Source: Larus michahellis
Taxonomy: Eukaryota; Chordata; Aves; Charadriiformes; Laridae
DNA: 64,000 nucleotides
Direction of reading: 5' to 3'
Assembly (NCBI RefSeq): GCF_964199755.1
Contig: NC_133899.1
Coordinates: 1,612,001-1,676,000, forward strand
Position numbers and translations under genes: made by a program
Shown here: in pieces, positions 44,054 through 56,400 of the stretch
Layout: every line of letters begins with the position of its first letter
How positions within the stretch are numbered: the stretch's first letter is position 1
The notes under the pieces: generated by a model
Told to the model about the DNA's origin: nothing
Seen by the model: only the letters and a program-made list of their open reading frames with translations
Database searches by the model: none

Positions 44054-47000
44054 TGCACTGAGAAAACAGAAGGATGCTGATCTCTGCCTTTGTCGATGGC
44101 TCCTTCAGACCTTGGAAGGACTTGCCTTCCAGCTACTGAGATAAGAATCACGGTGGCATTGGTTCAAACTGAACTCGTCAATTAGCAAATGATTCATTTT
44201 TGCTTAACGGGGATGAGCTAAAGGAACGAAAATCGGCCACAAGGGATTCTCTTTTGCCTGTGTACTTTCATGGCAGAAACCTTTAAATTGTAACTTAAGA
44301 GATGTGAATTTCACTCGCCTCAGGAATCAGACTTCTCAAAATGAATTTTTAGTTTGGTTTTAGGTCTTAAAGAAGATTTGTATGTTGGTCCTTCCTTTCC
44401 TGCTCTTCGTGGTTAGATGCCAATTGTCGGTTACGTAAGTCCGGATTACTCCGGCACGTGGATGCTTTCAGATGCATATGGTCTCACAGTTATTTCTTGG
44501 TACTTTACAGAAAGAATTGAGTAACGTTTTGTTCGGCAATGCAGTATTAAGAAACCGAGCATTTCTTTTTTTTCTGTAATGGCATATAAACAAGTAGTGA
44601 TAACATCCTATTTAAAGCGTTTGGAGGAGGTAGGGCTAAGGAGGGGAGGCAAGGCTGGATCAGGCTTTATTTTCCTTATACCTACACACCATATTTTAGT
44701 ACAACTTTGCTTGCCGTCCGTGAAAGCCATGAGCTATTATAACTGAGCTATTTTTTGAGGTGTATAAGCACAGTGCGGTGTGTTTGCTGTGGGTATGGAG
44801 TAGCCTTGCTAATAGATGTTACTCCCCTCTGTTGCCCTTTGCGTATTTCTGTGTCTTTCACTGTATGATGTTGGTGCTCTTTTGCTGTTTACAAGAAGCA
44901 GATGTGAATCATTGTCAACGGCCAATCTAATTTTAATAAGAGTCTGAAAAATGGCTTGGCTGTATTTAGGATGCTTGGGTCTCGTGTACACTTTTTGAAT
45001 TTTTCCTCTTTTTTTCCTACCTGTTGTCACATAAATGCTCAGAATTGATGATTAATTTGTATAATTTAGTGACATGTTTGGCATACTCAGATGTACCTCT
45101 TCAAAGGGGGTAGGTGACGCTTTCTGCATTCTGGCAACGCCAGCATCTCTAGGCTGTCGGATGGGACAGTCAGACTTGCTGGCCATTTATGAACTAATAA
45201 ACACTTATCTGAATTATATTCCATTTTTGCTGACCTTCAGCTACCCGAAATAAAGTGTTCCATACCAAATGGTTTATAATTTGGAAGTAATTTGAGAGTT
45301 AAGTATTAAAGTGGGTAATAGCATAAGTAAACATTAGGAAGCAATTTTTTGAGCTGGTGTTGAGTTGGTGTTTCCGATATCGTAGGAACAGCCTCAGATG
45401 GGAATGATGGTGGAGGTGTATGGTGGCTGCTCGGCCCGTGGTTCAAGTCAAGGGGATGTTGTTGTATTGACAGAGCGTAGCTGGGCAGTCTGCTTAACTT
45501 GTTTAAAGCAAACAAAACCCCCACGTGTGCCTGTAGTCCGTATATAAATGGGTGCGTTTGACAGCTAACTGGGAGACAGCTTTTGTTTTTGACTTCTTCC
45601 CAGGTCTGAGGCAGATACCTCAGCAAACCTTTGGGGTGGTGTTTTTTTCCAAAGGTGCGCGCGCTCCTGAAGGGCTGCTTGATGAATTGCAATGTGAGTG
45701 CAGTTGTAGGTATAAACTTATGCATGTGGCGACTAAGTTACCTTTTGTGGACTTGTAGAATGGTCTCCTTTGCCTGATTATTGGATTAAATGTTCATTTG
45801 CTAGCACGAGAAGAGCAGAGTGGCTTTGGTGGCAGAGAGAATATTTGACTCTTTCTGAAGCTTCACTTTGAGAATATTTTAAGGTTCGCTTATTTGCACT
45901 TGGGTTTGGTCTGGCAGCTAATACGTTACCTTATCAGAAGTCAAGAAAAAGTGTTAATTGCAGATAAAACACTATGAAGCCAAACTGTTGTTCTGCTCCC
46001 TCCTTTTCTTGGACGCTTGGGTTGACTTGGGGCCACTTGGCATCCCGGTTTGTGCCTTGAAGACAGCAAGAATTGAGCTCCGTTAATTGTGACGGATCTT
46101 GAGAAGGGAAGCGTGCTTTCTAACGCAGCCTGGACACGGTGCCGTTACGAAGAAAATGGTGCAAACGGGTACGAGATGTGGGGCGGTGGAGAGTTCAGAG
46201 GAGCTGCCTTGTGTGCAAGTCGTGGGAAGAGGGATTTCTTCAGGGAGTGGGTGAATTGTTTCCTTCTGCTCTGAACAGCCTCTTAATGAACTGCCCTCTC
46301 CAGGGTGTAGAGAGATTAACCTCCCATGGCTAACTTCAACCTGGGAGACTTCCACCGTATTGCTGCCTTCAAGTGTTTGTATCGGAAAATACATTTGTGC
46401 TTCTGCACAGTGGGCTCAAGGCACATTAATCCTTTTTTCCTTTAGGAAGGAGACTTGTGTTACTAGATGAACTACTGCATAAATTGTATTTCTGCTGTGC
46501 AGTGTTACCATTTTTTTTTCTTCTTCCAACAGAAGAATGTGGTGGAAGTAATTGTTCTGGTTGGAATTCCCTCTCTGACAACAATAGCAGAAGTGGGGTG
46601 GGGTTGTTTGAAAATGTTTAATGATGAAAAGTTTTGGAGGAGCAAGCTCTCCCAGGCTGCACAGGCTTCGCCCCGTGATTCCTCTTTACTGTTTAGTCTT
46701 CTGCAGAAACTGCAGCGTTCTCACAACTGGCTGTTTGAATAGTTTTGACCATTTCTGTCTCTTCTAAGCACGACTGTATAAGAATGCTTTGTCTGTATGG
46801 CATCTTGCTTTCTCTACTACGTTCTCGCATTCAGCTGAATTCATTTGTTTGTAATTTAGTGCCTTTTTTTTTTTTCTTTCCTTTGGATGAGGAAGAATGA
46901 AAGCCTACCAGGCTAACACCTATAAGCAGTACTTGGAGTTATTGCTACCTCTGTGCGTAATGATTCATCTTGGAGGCAGGCAGCTTGCTGCCCTCAATAC

Positions 47001-47884
47001 CTCATTGTAGTTCCAGACAAATTCAGATGTTGTGCTTCAGCATTTCTGGCATACGAAGTCTCAGCAGTGATGCTTCTGTTTATTGTAAGGTTTTGTTTCT
47101 TGGTAACTTTGGAGAATATTTTATGGCAGCAGTAGTGCAGGGGCTAGTTTAGACACAGCGCGGAGAGCTGTAGGTGAGTTTACTGCTTTGTGTTGAACAA
47201 CTTGGTAGCTGATACACTTGCTGCGAGTTACAGCTTGAATTCTTGCTGTTTGTGCCACTGGGGAAGCTGCAGTTGGGGTGTTTTGAGGTCTGGGATATAA
47301 AATGACTTGTAGCAAACATTGCGTAAGTACGTGTAGCTTTGGTCTTGGCACTTACTGTTTTCTGCGTGCTCCTAAGAGAGATGAGATGCAGTTTTTGCCT
47401 CTCGAGCTATTTAAGATTCAGAGTATATTTTCTTTCCTTTCATGTTTGGCTTACCTTGACTCATTTTGATACAGGAGCTCATGTGCTGCATCTGCCAGAC
47501 TTTCATCTGCTACACCTGCCCGTGCTCTCCCCAGACCTGCTGTTGATGCTAACAGCAATAGGGCTCAGTCACAAGCTACTTAGACAACCCAAACCATTTG
47601 TAAGGAAACTTGCTCTAAAATATGGATGGCATTAGAGGGACTCGGGCTTAAAATTAGAAACTGTTTGTGATGCACAGTTGTAGTTGTTTACCTTGAACCA
47701 TAATTATCTTATTTCCTGAGTTAAAAACGTCATGTCAGCTTGCTGAAGCGAGATTTGATGACAAAGGAATTGTTTTTAGCCACCAACAGAGCAAAGAACG
47801 CTTCAAATGTGTGTCTAAATATGATTTTATAACCTGAAGTATAGCACACTCAGGATTTTAAATTGGCTCTGGAGGTCGCGTGGG

Positions 47885-47985
47885 TTTATGGGTAGGCCAT
47901 TTGGCCGGGGATCAAGGGACTGGGTTTAATCCTAACTCTCTGTCCTTTTGTCCTCTGAGCGTTTTCCTTGCCACCCTCTGTGCTG
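47885..47985 (+). mobile_element. tRNA-derived SINE relic (MIR/CORE-SINE type)
   Basis: The order GGTAGGCC..TTGGCCGGGGATCAAGG, GACTGGGTTTAATCCTAACTCTC and later CTTGCCACCCTCTGTGCTG follows the 5' half of MIR-type SINEs (agcactgggctgggatcaggagacctgggttctaatcctggctctg... cttgggcaagtca...ctgtgcc). GGGTTTAATCC corresponds to the tRNA B-box. It is diverged, and its ends are approximate. Confidence 0.5.
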
Positions 47986-50237
47986 TTTGTTTGGACAGCC
48001 ATGTGTTTGAAGGAAGGGATATGCCCTTTCGCTGGGGGTTTGTAGATTTTTCTCGGGGTGGGTTTTCGTGGCCGGGGTGGGTTCAGCACTGCCGTGGGAG
48101 GGGGTGTGAGGGTCCCCCCCCTGCCCGGGGCGAGCGCTGCCTCTTCCCGGGGCACACGAGCCAGTTCAGCCCCTTCGGGGATGGGAGACCAGCAGGCAGG
48201 GGACGATGAGTAGGTTTTCTGCTGGGCTGGCAGGTTAAGCTGATTTACGGACAAGCTCCAGAAGTGGCCTGAGGGAGAGTCGAGGGATCCGGCAGCTGAT
48301 CAGGGGCAGATCTCCCTGCTCAGCTTTATTGAGCTGTAACCGGTAACTTCACCCGCAGCCCTCGAGCCCCTCCTGAGGAGCTGGGGTACCGCTAACGTAC
48401 ACAGCCGGACTTTTGACTTCCTTATTGTACTATTTAGTAAGCTTTCTGGTGAGTCTCTGTGACCGAGGTGGCCTGTGCCCTCCCCTTAGCGTTTCCCAGC
48501 CCTGCTGTCTGTAGCTACGTGAGGCCGCAGCAGCCGCCGCTTCATCACTGTTACCGGTGTTGCCGCGATGTTCATTTTTCAGGAGAATGGAAAATGGGAG
48601 GGGAACAACTTCTTAATGATGGTGACTGCTACTTAAACCTGTTCAGGGCTTATAATAGAAGGGGAAACGAATAATCAGTGGAAGCTGTCGGTGCTTTCAA
48701 TTTGTGTGGTATTTTTAAAGAATCTTTTTTTATTCTGACCGTAACTTGCTAGGACCTAGACAATAGGGGAGAGGTGCCATGTGTAAATCAAGGAGGGGCG
48801 TCCTTTACGGTTTCTCCTTGCTGTGTAATTTGAGGTGATTGTGAGGCACTTGTCAAAACTCTGTAAACTGAAGACTTGAGCGCGTTTTAACAATTAACGT
48901 TTTTCACATCACTTTCTGGGCACCTCCTGGGTCATCAAGCCGGGTCTGCTGCTATGGTAGGTAACGGTGGCGTCTAATCCTTGTAATGGCTGCGCGTATC
49001 TGGTTGTGAGCCTTTGAGTGAGACCTGCTTGTTCTTAAGAAAAGAAAACTGTATCTGAGTTGTTGAGTTCTCTAGTTATAATGTTGGTGTGACTACACGG
49101 AGTTTTCTTGGCTGAGGAGGTTGTATACTGCTGCTTGGAGCGGGCGATTGTGCGCTCTTTGGGTACGCTTGCGCTGGTTTTTTTCCTCTTTGAAAGAGGC
49201 TACATGTATGTTCTTGAAGGCTGAACAGTGACTTCCTTGACTCCTCCTTGGCTAATTAGCGTGCTTTAAAATGGGATGCTTGCATCCTTTTCACAAATCA
49301 GCTTTCAGATAGGAAGGGAAATAGTTCAGTTATTAATAGTAACCTGTATCCAATTTGCCACTGAATTGCATGGTTGCGAATATCTGAGACTGTAAAGGTG
49401 ACGAGTGTGTCTGTCACTCTTTTCTTTTTTTTTTTCCTTCTGAAGAATGGTCTGTATTTTCTCAATGTGTTAAAATTGAGCACAGAGTAAGAAATTGCAG
49501 ACTCATATTTTTAAATAAAGTGGTGCTCTTCCTAGCCTAGTAGCATCGTTAACCCTCCTCCCTTCCCTTAGAAGAACTTACAAAGGGAATTTGAGTGGAA
49601 CTGATGAGTAAAGGGCTCTTGGTGAAGTCACAGGGAAGGTATTCAGTCTAATGATGGGAAGTATGTCTTTGTCCCGCTTCAGACTTGTACTTAGGAGGAA
49701 TGAAAAGGAGAAGGTACCTGAAATATGTCAGCAGCTGTGATCTAACTTTAAATTACTGGTTTAATTCCAGAGAACATACTTCATGTCTTCGTTGGGTTGT
49801 TGAAGGCCAGCATCTTGGAGCTTAATTGGGACAAGTTGAAGCTTCAAGATTTTTTTAGCTTGGTTTCATTCTGTTCAGCACGGTGGGTTTTTTGAGCTGT
49901 TAAAGACGGGCACTACTTGTGTCTGTCCTCAAAATCCACCTTTGGGTGTCCCTTTTGATGGTGTATCAGCATATTCTTTATCATGCATCTTTCAAATCTC
50001 AAATGGTAGAAATTCCCCTCGGTCACTGGGGGTTGGTTTTGTTTTTAAGTGCAGGTGGTAAGTTTTTGGGATGGCTATGACAAACGTAAGCTAGAAAACC
50101 ATCAGCTCAATTTGTTTGCCAGGTGAATCTGTTGAAATTCTTCTATAGGTACCTGTGGACAGGAATTGACTAATCTGGATGCTTTTTGTTAAAAACTTAA
50201 ATTCTGTAGCTTTTGAGCATACACTGTTTCTAGTGCT
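47986..50237 (+). other. Inferred ANKRD11 intron 1, third part
   Basis: Contains a small GC-rich patch at about 48040-48220 with several CpGs, directly after the SINE relic. No exon or named repeat was seen. Confidence 0.65.
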
Positions 50238-50415
50238 CGACACTGGAATAGGCTGCCCAGGGAGGTGGTGGAATCACCATCCCCAAATGTGTTTAAGACT
50301 CGTTTAGATGTGGTATGAGGGGATGTGGTGTAGGGGAGAACATTGTAGAGTGGGGTTGACGGTTGGACTCGATGATCTCAAGAGTCTTTTCCAACCTAAA
50401 TGATTCTATGATTAA
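50238..50415 (+). mobile_element. CR1 LINE, 5'-truncated 3' end
   Basis: ACTGGAATAGGCTGCCCAGG, GAGGTGGTGGAATCACCATC and later GTTGGACTCGATGATCTCA and TTTTCCAACCTAAATGATTC form the standard 3' end of bird CR1 elements, closing in TGATTCTATGATT. Only about 180 bases remain, as expected for strongly 5'-truncated CR1 copies. It is moderately diverged. This is the best single indicator that the genome is avian. Confidence 0.95.
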
Positions 50416-53400
50416 TTTCTTTTAGCTTTCCCTATAAACCTTTCTAATTGTCAGTGCCTAATTGACTCCAGTAGTGCTAGTTTTCCTTTATTACTTCTTG
50501 TTTGTATGCCCAAGAAGAGCGTTTGTTGTCTTTGTGTCCTACCTTTTACTTATGGTGTGTTGGTTTCTGTGTTGACCTGAAAGTTTTTTTCCTGGGTAAT
50601 GCTTTCTAAAGTGTTTGATTTTTCAACTGGATTATGCCCTTCATTTTACATGTCTACATGTACGCTGCTGTACTCAAGCTTTGAAAAAAGGGCTATGTAT
50701 GTTTTCCTTGTATTATCTGACTATAGAATAATTGGATTGGAAATCTACTACTTTTCAGATGGGGCTCAGCAAATGTTTAGGATACGGAGGTTACAATTTC
50801 TTCTCATTTTCATGTGAACTAAAAATAATCATGGAACATTTCTGCTTTGAATATGCACGCCATTGTGCATCCTGTGTCTCTTCCAAATGGCTTAGGAATT
50901 AACAGCTTACTATAAATTAAACAGCTTGAGGGTTCTGTACATTTTGATGTTGAATTTTATGGCTGGATAGCTAACCAGTTCAGGTTATTTGAAAGCAGAT
51001 ACGATGCTGCTGTTCTGTGCTGATGGTTTTCTTGGAAGCACATTCTCACATGCTTAACGTGTATGTTTGTGTATCGGTAATAATGACGTGTTCTTCCAAA
51101 GCAAGACGGTGGATCTTTGCTTCGCATGTGCAGATCATTTAATAAAGACATGAGCCTGATTATGCCTTTTTTTGGAAGAGATTCAAGCAGGCTCGAAAGA
51201 CCCAGCAGTCTTAGGTAATTATATTTCATATTGGAGCTCTGAAAAAAGAAAAAAAGTGAGTCTGGAGGATTATTTGGAAGCATTGGGGCTGACAAACAAG
51301 GATGCCTGTAGCTTCCTAGGCTGCTGGAATGACAGTGGATAACGATTTTTGGGTGCCTAACCACTTTCTTATTGCCATCCGTGACAGTGATGGCCACTTG
51401 ATGTAGGTTAATGCTGTTACAAGGCAAGTGTTGCTAGTATAGTTAAGACTTCTTTATCTGCTTGCTGATGAAAGGTATTTAGGTATTTAACATATTTTTA
51501 AATCTAAAGGCGTTTTTTTTTTAACTTATGCAGACTAAACCATAGCGTGGAAAGCAGCGTGTCCTCTAGACCGGCAGACCGAGTCTTGTCTCTGCTTGCT
51601 GGTACAGAAGGGCAAGCTGTAGCCTTGAGCTGCAGTCCAAGGTTGGTTAAGGAAACTGCAGAAGCTGTATTTTGACTTAATACTTTCCACTCGTCAGAGA
51701 AGCCACAGAAGGGTGGTAAGGGTGAAGGAGGAGAGACGAGGGAACATGCTTGTGGATTTCCAGAACTCTTAATTGTGTGCACAGAATTGAAAAATCTGGT
51801 TCAGTGGAAAATGTTCAGGCTTGCTTGGCTCTTCTGCCACATCACGCCAAGAAAAAGAGAGTTACTTCTTTACTTCAGTGATTGAAGCTTTCAGGTCGTG
51901 CTGGGAGCCGGCACTCTTCTGACAGCCCCGGTTTATTTTACTCTGCCAAGTACCTTTCAGGCTGCTTTCACCAATCTTTCCAGGAGAAAAGATAAGTAAT
52001 TTTAGAGGTTATCAATTTTGAGATATTCTTGAGAGTAAAGAACTTTAAATGTCAGATATGAAGAAACCAAATAACCAGTAATAAAGTTAGAATGCCCAAT
52101 AACTTCAGAGTTTATTGCTCGGGTGCCTGTTGTGTGTTTGTAAGGGTTACGCTCAATGAAACGTTAGTTTTCTGCCGATAATTAGTTTTTTAGTTTAATG
52201 CAATTCAAGCATAAAAGTAGTTAAATGCTTTTGACTTACTGAAATGAACTACAGAGTTTTTTTTATTTGAACTTCTCAAGTCTCTCTCCTATAAAAGAAG
52301 ACATAGAAATGTACCGTTCACAAGCATCGTTTCCCATTCTCCTTGCAAGCGCGAGGCTCAGAGTATTTATAAAGTAGACAACAGTGGTGTGCAGCGATTC
52401 CTCGGGGTCAGCCAAGAATATTGGAGATGGAAGCTGAGTCCAGTTGTTATATCAGTGTGTAAATACTGTAACTAGTGTCGTTTAATGGATTGAAAAAATC
52501 ACAAATCTTGAGGAATACCTGAAACAACACATTGGAACTAGTGATTTGACATCACAGGTCCTGGATTCTTTTCATTCACTGGAGGTCTCAAAACAGCTTA
52601 GTCCTTCCTGGATTTAGACTACTGACAACCCCCAGTTTCTTGCGGATTGTGTCCGTGCCAGACTTTCAATTAAAATACTTAAAAGACGACTTGGTTCCAC
52701 AGGAACCGCATCTTTCCCTTCCTTCATGCTTGTTTTGATGGGATAAATTGAGCCTTAGGCTCTTCAGCCCACGCATAAGTATCTTGATCTGTGTTTTTGA
52801 GGACAGTATCAGGTTATTTTGTATTTTTATCAAGTGGCAAAGATGACAGGAGCTTTAAAAAAATGTAGATCTCAGCATACATATTATCTGCAGGGCAAAA
52901 TAAAGCAACTTTGAGACCAAGAATATATTACCTACTTAGTTTCTGAAAGTTAGCAAATTAGATTTTACTTGATGCTACAACTTTGTCACAATGAAACATA
53001 CTGAGAGGTTGGGTTTTTTAATTATTTTTTTTTTTTAAATATTTTTAAGTACTAGTGGAATTCTCTCTGCACTTCGGTTTTCCACTTTGGTAATTGGTAC
53101 TGTATGAGCATAGCTGGCTGCCGTGATTGCTGCAGAAATATTTGTGTCTCTAAATTCTAGTGAAAGGCAATTTCTGTAGTTCACACCACTATTGGAAACT
53201 TCTTCTGAAAGTGCAGGAGCAAGTGTGTTCTGGTCCTGCCGCACAGAACAATTTGCTCGGCGTGCGTGTATTTGGCGATGGTTGTTCTGTAAGCTACTGA
53301 TAGGAGGCAGGGCATTTCAGTTAAAGGCATGTTATTTATCTCTAATTTCTGCATATTTCTTGGAAATAACTCTTCCTCCTCGCCCCTTTTGGATGTCCAG

Positions 53401-56400
53401 TGCGATACCTCTCCTTTTTCCTCCTGTTTCTAAATAGTCCCAAGCTGTGTAGAGTAGTCTGGGTGTGCTTTCCCAGGCTCTTGGGTGAAATTGCCGCAAA
53501 TCCGATGATGTTTATTAGCCATAGGTCCCCTGGAGGGGCCAGAGGAAAGCTTTCGCTGCTGCGCTGGGCAGGACTGTTCTCGGCTCTCAGGCAGTTGTGA
53601 GCAAAACCTACAGAACTTCTGGAGCACAGGCAGTAATTTCCGCACTGTTTCTGTGTATGTGGCGCTTTGACTTCTTCTCCGTACTCCAGCACTTGTCATT
53701 TGGGTTCTTAACTGACTTGGGTGCTGTAACCAGGCAGAAGGTACCTGCAAATATTCCTGGAAGACATGTTGCTGATAATAAGTACGTGGGGCTTGTAGTA
53801 CTGTTTGCTTATGGTTTTCCCCCTCCACCTCCGTTTTCTCAGATTCTTGAACTGTAACGTGATTTTTACAGTTTCTGAGAATAAGTCGTTTTCATCATTT
53901 CAGCAGGATGAGAGATGGGTGTTTGTGTACAGGGTGCCGTGTAAAGCTGTGCAGCGTTGCCGAGTTGTTCTGAGCATGCCTGTGGAGTGCATTGGAAAAA
54001 CACTTCTACATTTCCCCTCCCTCCAAATTTGTTGTACTCCTGCCTCCTCGAGTTCTCCATCTGAGGTAATGGAGCTTATCTGAAAGCGTAAGCTCATTGG
54101 CGCCTTGTGTGTTCCCCAGTGTATATTTTTACCGAAGCCCTCAGAGAGATGCCTCATTGAAATTCTGTCTCTTCCTGAAATTATTTCGAGGGAAGCAGAT
54201 GAGCGCTGTGGAAAAAGGCGATCCTACTCCCTAGAGATTTTTTTTTTTTCCATTCAGAAGTTGGTCTAAAGCAGAATCTACATCTCAGACTGGTATCCTG
54301 TTACGCTTCTTAGTTCTGGATCACTGTAAAATCTGAATTGATGCAAGTCTGTCTTTAAATCAAAATACAGCTTCTTACTTTTTGCTTCAAAGAAGCAATA
54401 ATAAGGAAAAATGTACTTGCTTGTGGGGAGGTTGGCCTTTCATTGTTTGAAATGAAACTTCAGCAAACAACTTCTTTCCTATTCCCTGTAAAATGGAGAT
54501 TTAAGTAGAACGCTTTTAGCATTCAGTGGATGAAATTTAGAAGTATCTAGATGTATAAAATTGTTTAATCTTGAACACGTTGTTCGTAGAGACCCATAGT
54601 GACTCTGCGTCTGTAGAGAACAGGTCCGGTTTTATTATTTTATCGCTGACATCAGTCCGTGAAGCCACCTCCTGCCTCGCTGCTGGAGCCGGTTAGTGTT
54701 CCCCTGCCAGATCTCGACTGCCTGCCCAAACGGCTTTGATGTAAATAGTTTATAGTTAGCTTAATGCAAGTATATATTTTTTTTTCAGGTCACATCTTGT
54801 GATTGCAAAGCATTTTCCATCTTCAAATACTGATTTCTGTAAAGTTCTTTCACTAAAGAACTTTGAATTACTTAATTCTCATTTTTTTTCAGTGAGTGCT
54901 AGGAAAAGTTGCACCGTGTGCTCTAAATCTGAAGTTTACTGATCTGTCTGGGAGTGCGGCAAGAGGAATCAATAACTAATCAGTGGGGAACTGCTGAGGA
55001 CTACGTGTTAGAGAACAGAAGTTGGTGCGAGAACTTAGAGGTTGAAACACTTACTTTAATGGAACTTACCCGGGTTTCCAAATTACTTAACGTGAATATA
55101 AAATAAAGCATCACAGGTCTTGAAAGACTGAACTTGTTTTAAACCAGAATCTGGTCACCTTGCACACGTAATTATTTGGTATTTATACTACCGTTTCAAC
55201 GCAAAGGGAAGATGAACGTCTGCCATTTTGCATTGCGAAATGGTGTCTGTGTGGCTGCAGTTGGCTTGGCACGCGTCGGCGCCGTGTCCAGCGGTCGGTC
55301 TTGTAAGTGCACAGGAGGGAAAACAAGGATAATAATGTTAGTTTGCGAAGCGATACGTTTCATTAGACTAAAGCTAAGAAAATTGGGTGGATAAATGTGT
55401 CTAACCTTATTAATTATAAGGTAGTCTTTTGGAAGGAAAGTTAGTTATAAATTAAAATGTTGGATTCTGCACAACCGGAACAGCGCCTGAGTGACCCGAA
55501 TACATATTAACAGTCAGGTTTTGCCCATGATCTGTGCGTTGGGCATCTGCCACTGAAGTACTTGCTGTACTTCATAAGTAATTTGATAACCATTTCATTA
55601 AAAATGGTTCGCTTTGTTGTGAAAGTTACTTGGCTCACAGGTGGTCACTGTTTCAGTGTTACAATACTTAATGTATCTTTTATATGTGAGCTAAGTAATG
55701 AATAAAATTGCTATATGTCGGCCAGGAAGCAGATGTAAATAGGTCTTCAGAGTTGTCTATCGGTGTGTCACGGGACAGGATTTCTGTAGACTCTTATGAT
55801 CGTTTTGTTCACAGTTGACCATAGCTGCTAATGTCAGCAAGTAGCACTACCGATTTTCTAGAGAATGTAGTTGGAAGTTCAGCTTTTTTCCCCCCTCAGT
55901 TTATCTTTTATTGCTGTTTAAGTGGATAGCTCTAACTAGAGTTGTGGCTTTTATCATGGAGGGGAAGAGTATAAAAGGGCAGGGGAACCGCGCTGGAAAA
56001 GGTGCCGTGCAGGTATTGCCATCGTACTCCGTGAGGCTGTACTTCCCCATCAGGGACTTCAGTGCCCCAGGACTCACTTTCCTTGGAAAAAAACATGAGG
56101 TAGCCGTATGTCTTTATCTCCTTTGCTCTTTTGAAAGAAAAAAAAATGTCATAAAACTTTCATTTGTTTCCCTTTTGCTTGTCTGGAAAAGTTTACCTGC
56201 TGCAGGATTTTTGAGTCAGGACCGCGCGTCCTTGCGTTTGGTTTTTTTTTTCTGCTCCTTTTCCCTGTGATTCCTAAGACTTTCCTTGGTTTAGTTGGTA
56301 GCAGCTCTACCCTGGATGCAGCTGTGTTGCTCATGTCGACATCTTGCCTTCGACTTTTCATCAGGGAGTGAAAGTTTCTCAAAACAAATGAGGCTTTCCC

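Larger units (their letters stand above)
42801..47880 (+). other. Inferred ANKRD11 intron 1, second part
   Basis: Includes an AT-rich block at 42840-43080 with an X-box-like GTTGCCATAGAAAC, and a perfect 15-base tandem duplication at 44024-44053. No exon or named repeat was recognised. Confidence 0.7.

Noticed and set aside
45438..45452. tRNA B-box-like GTGGTTCAAGTC
   Set aside because: No A-box at the right distance and no cloverleaf-compatible flanks.
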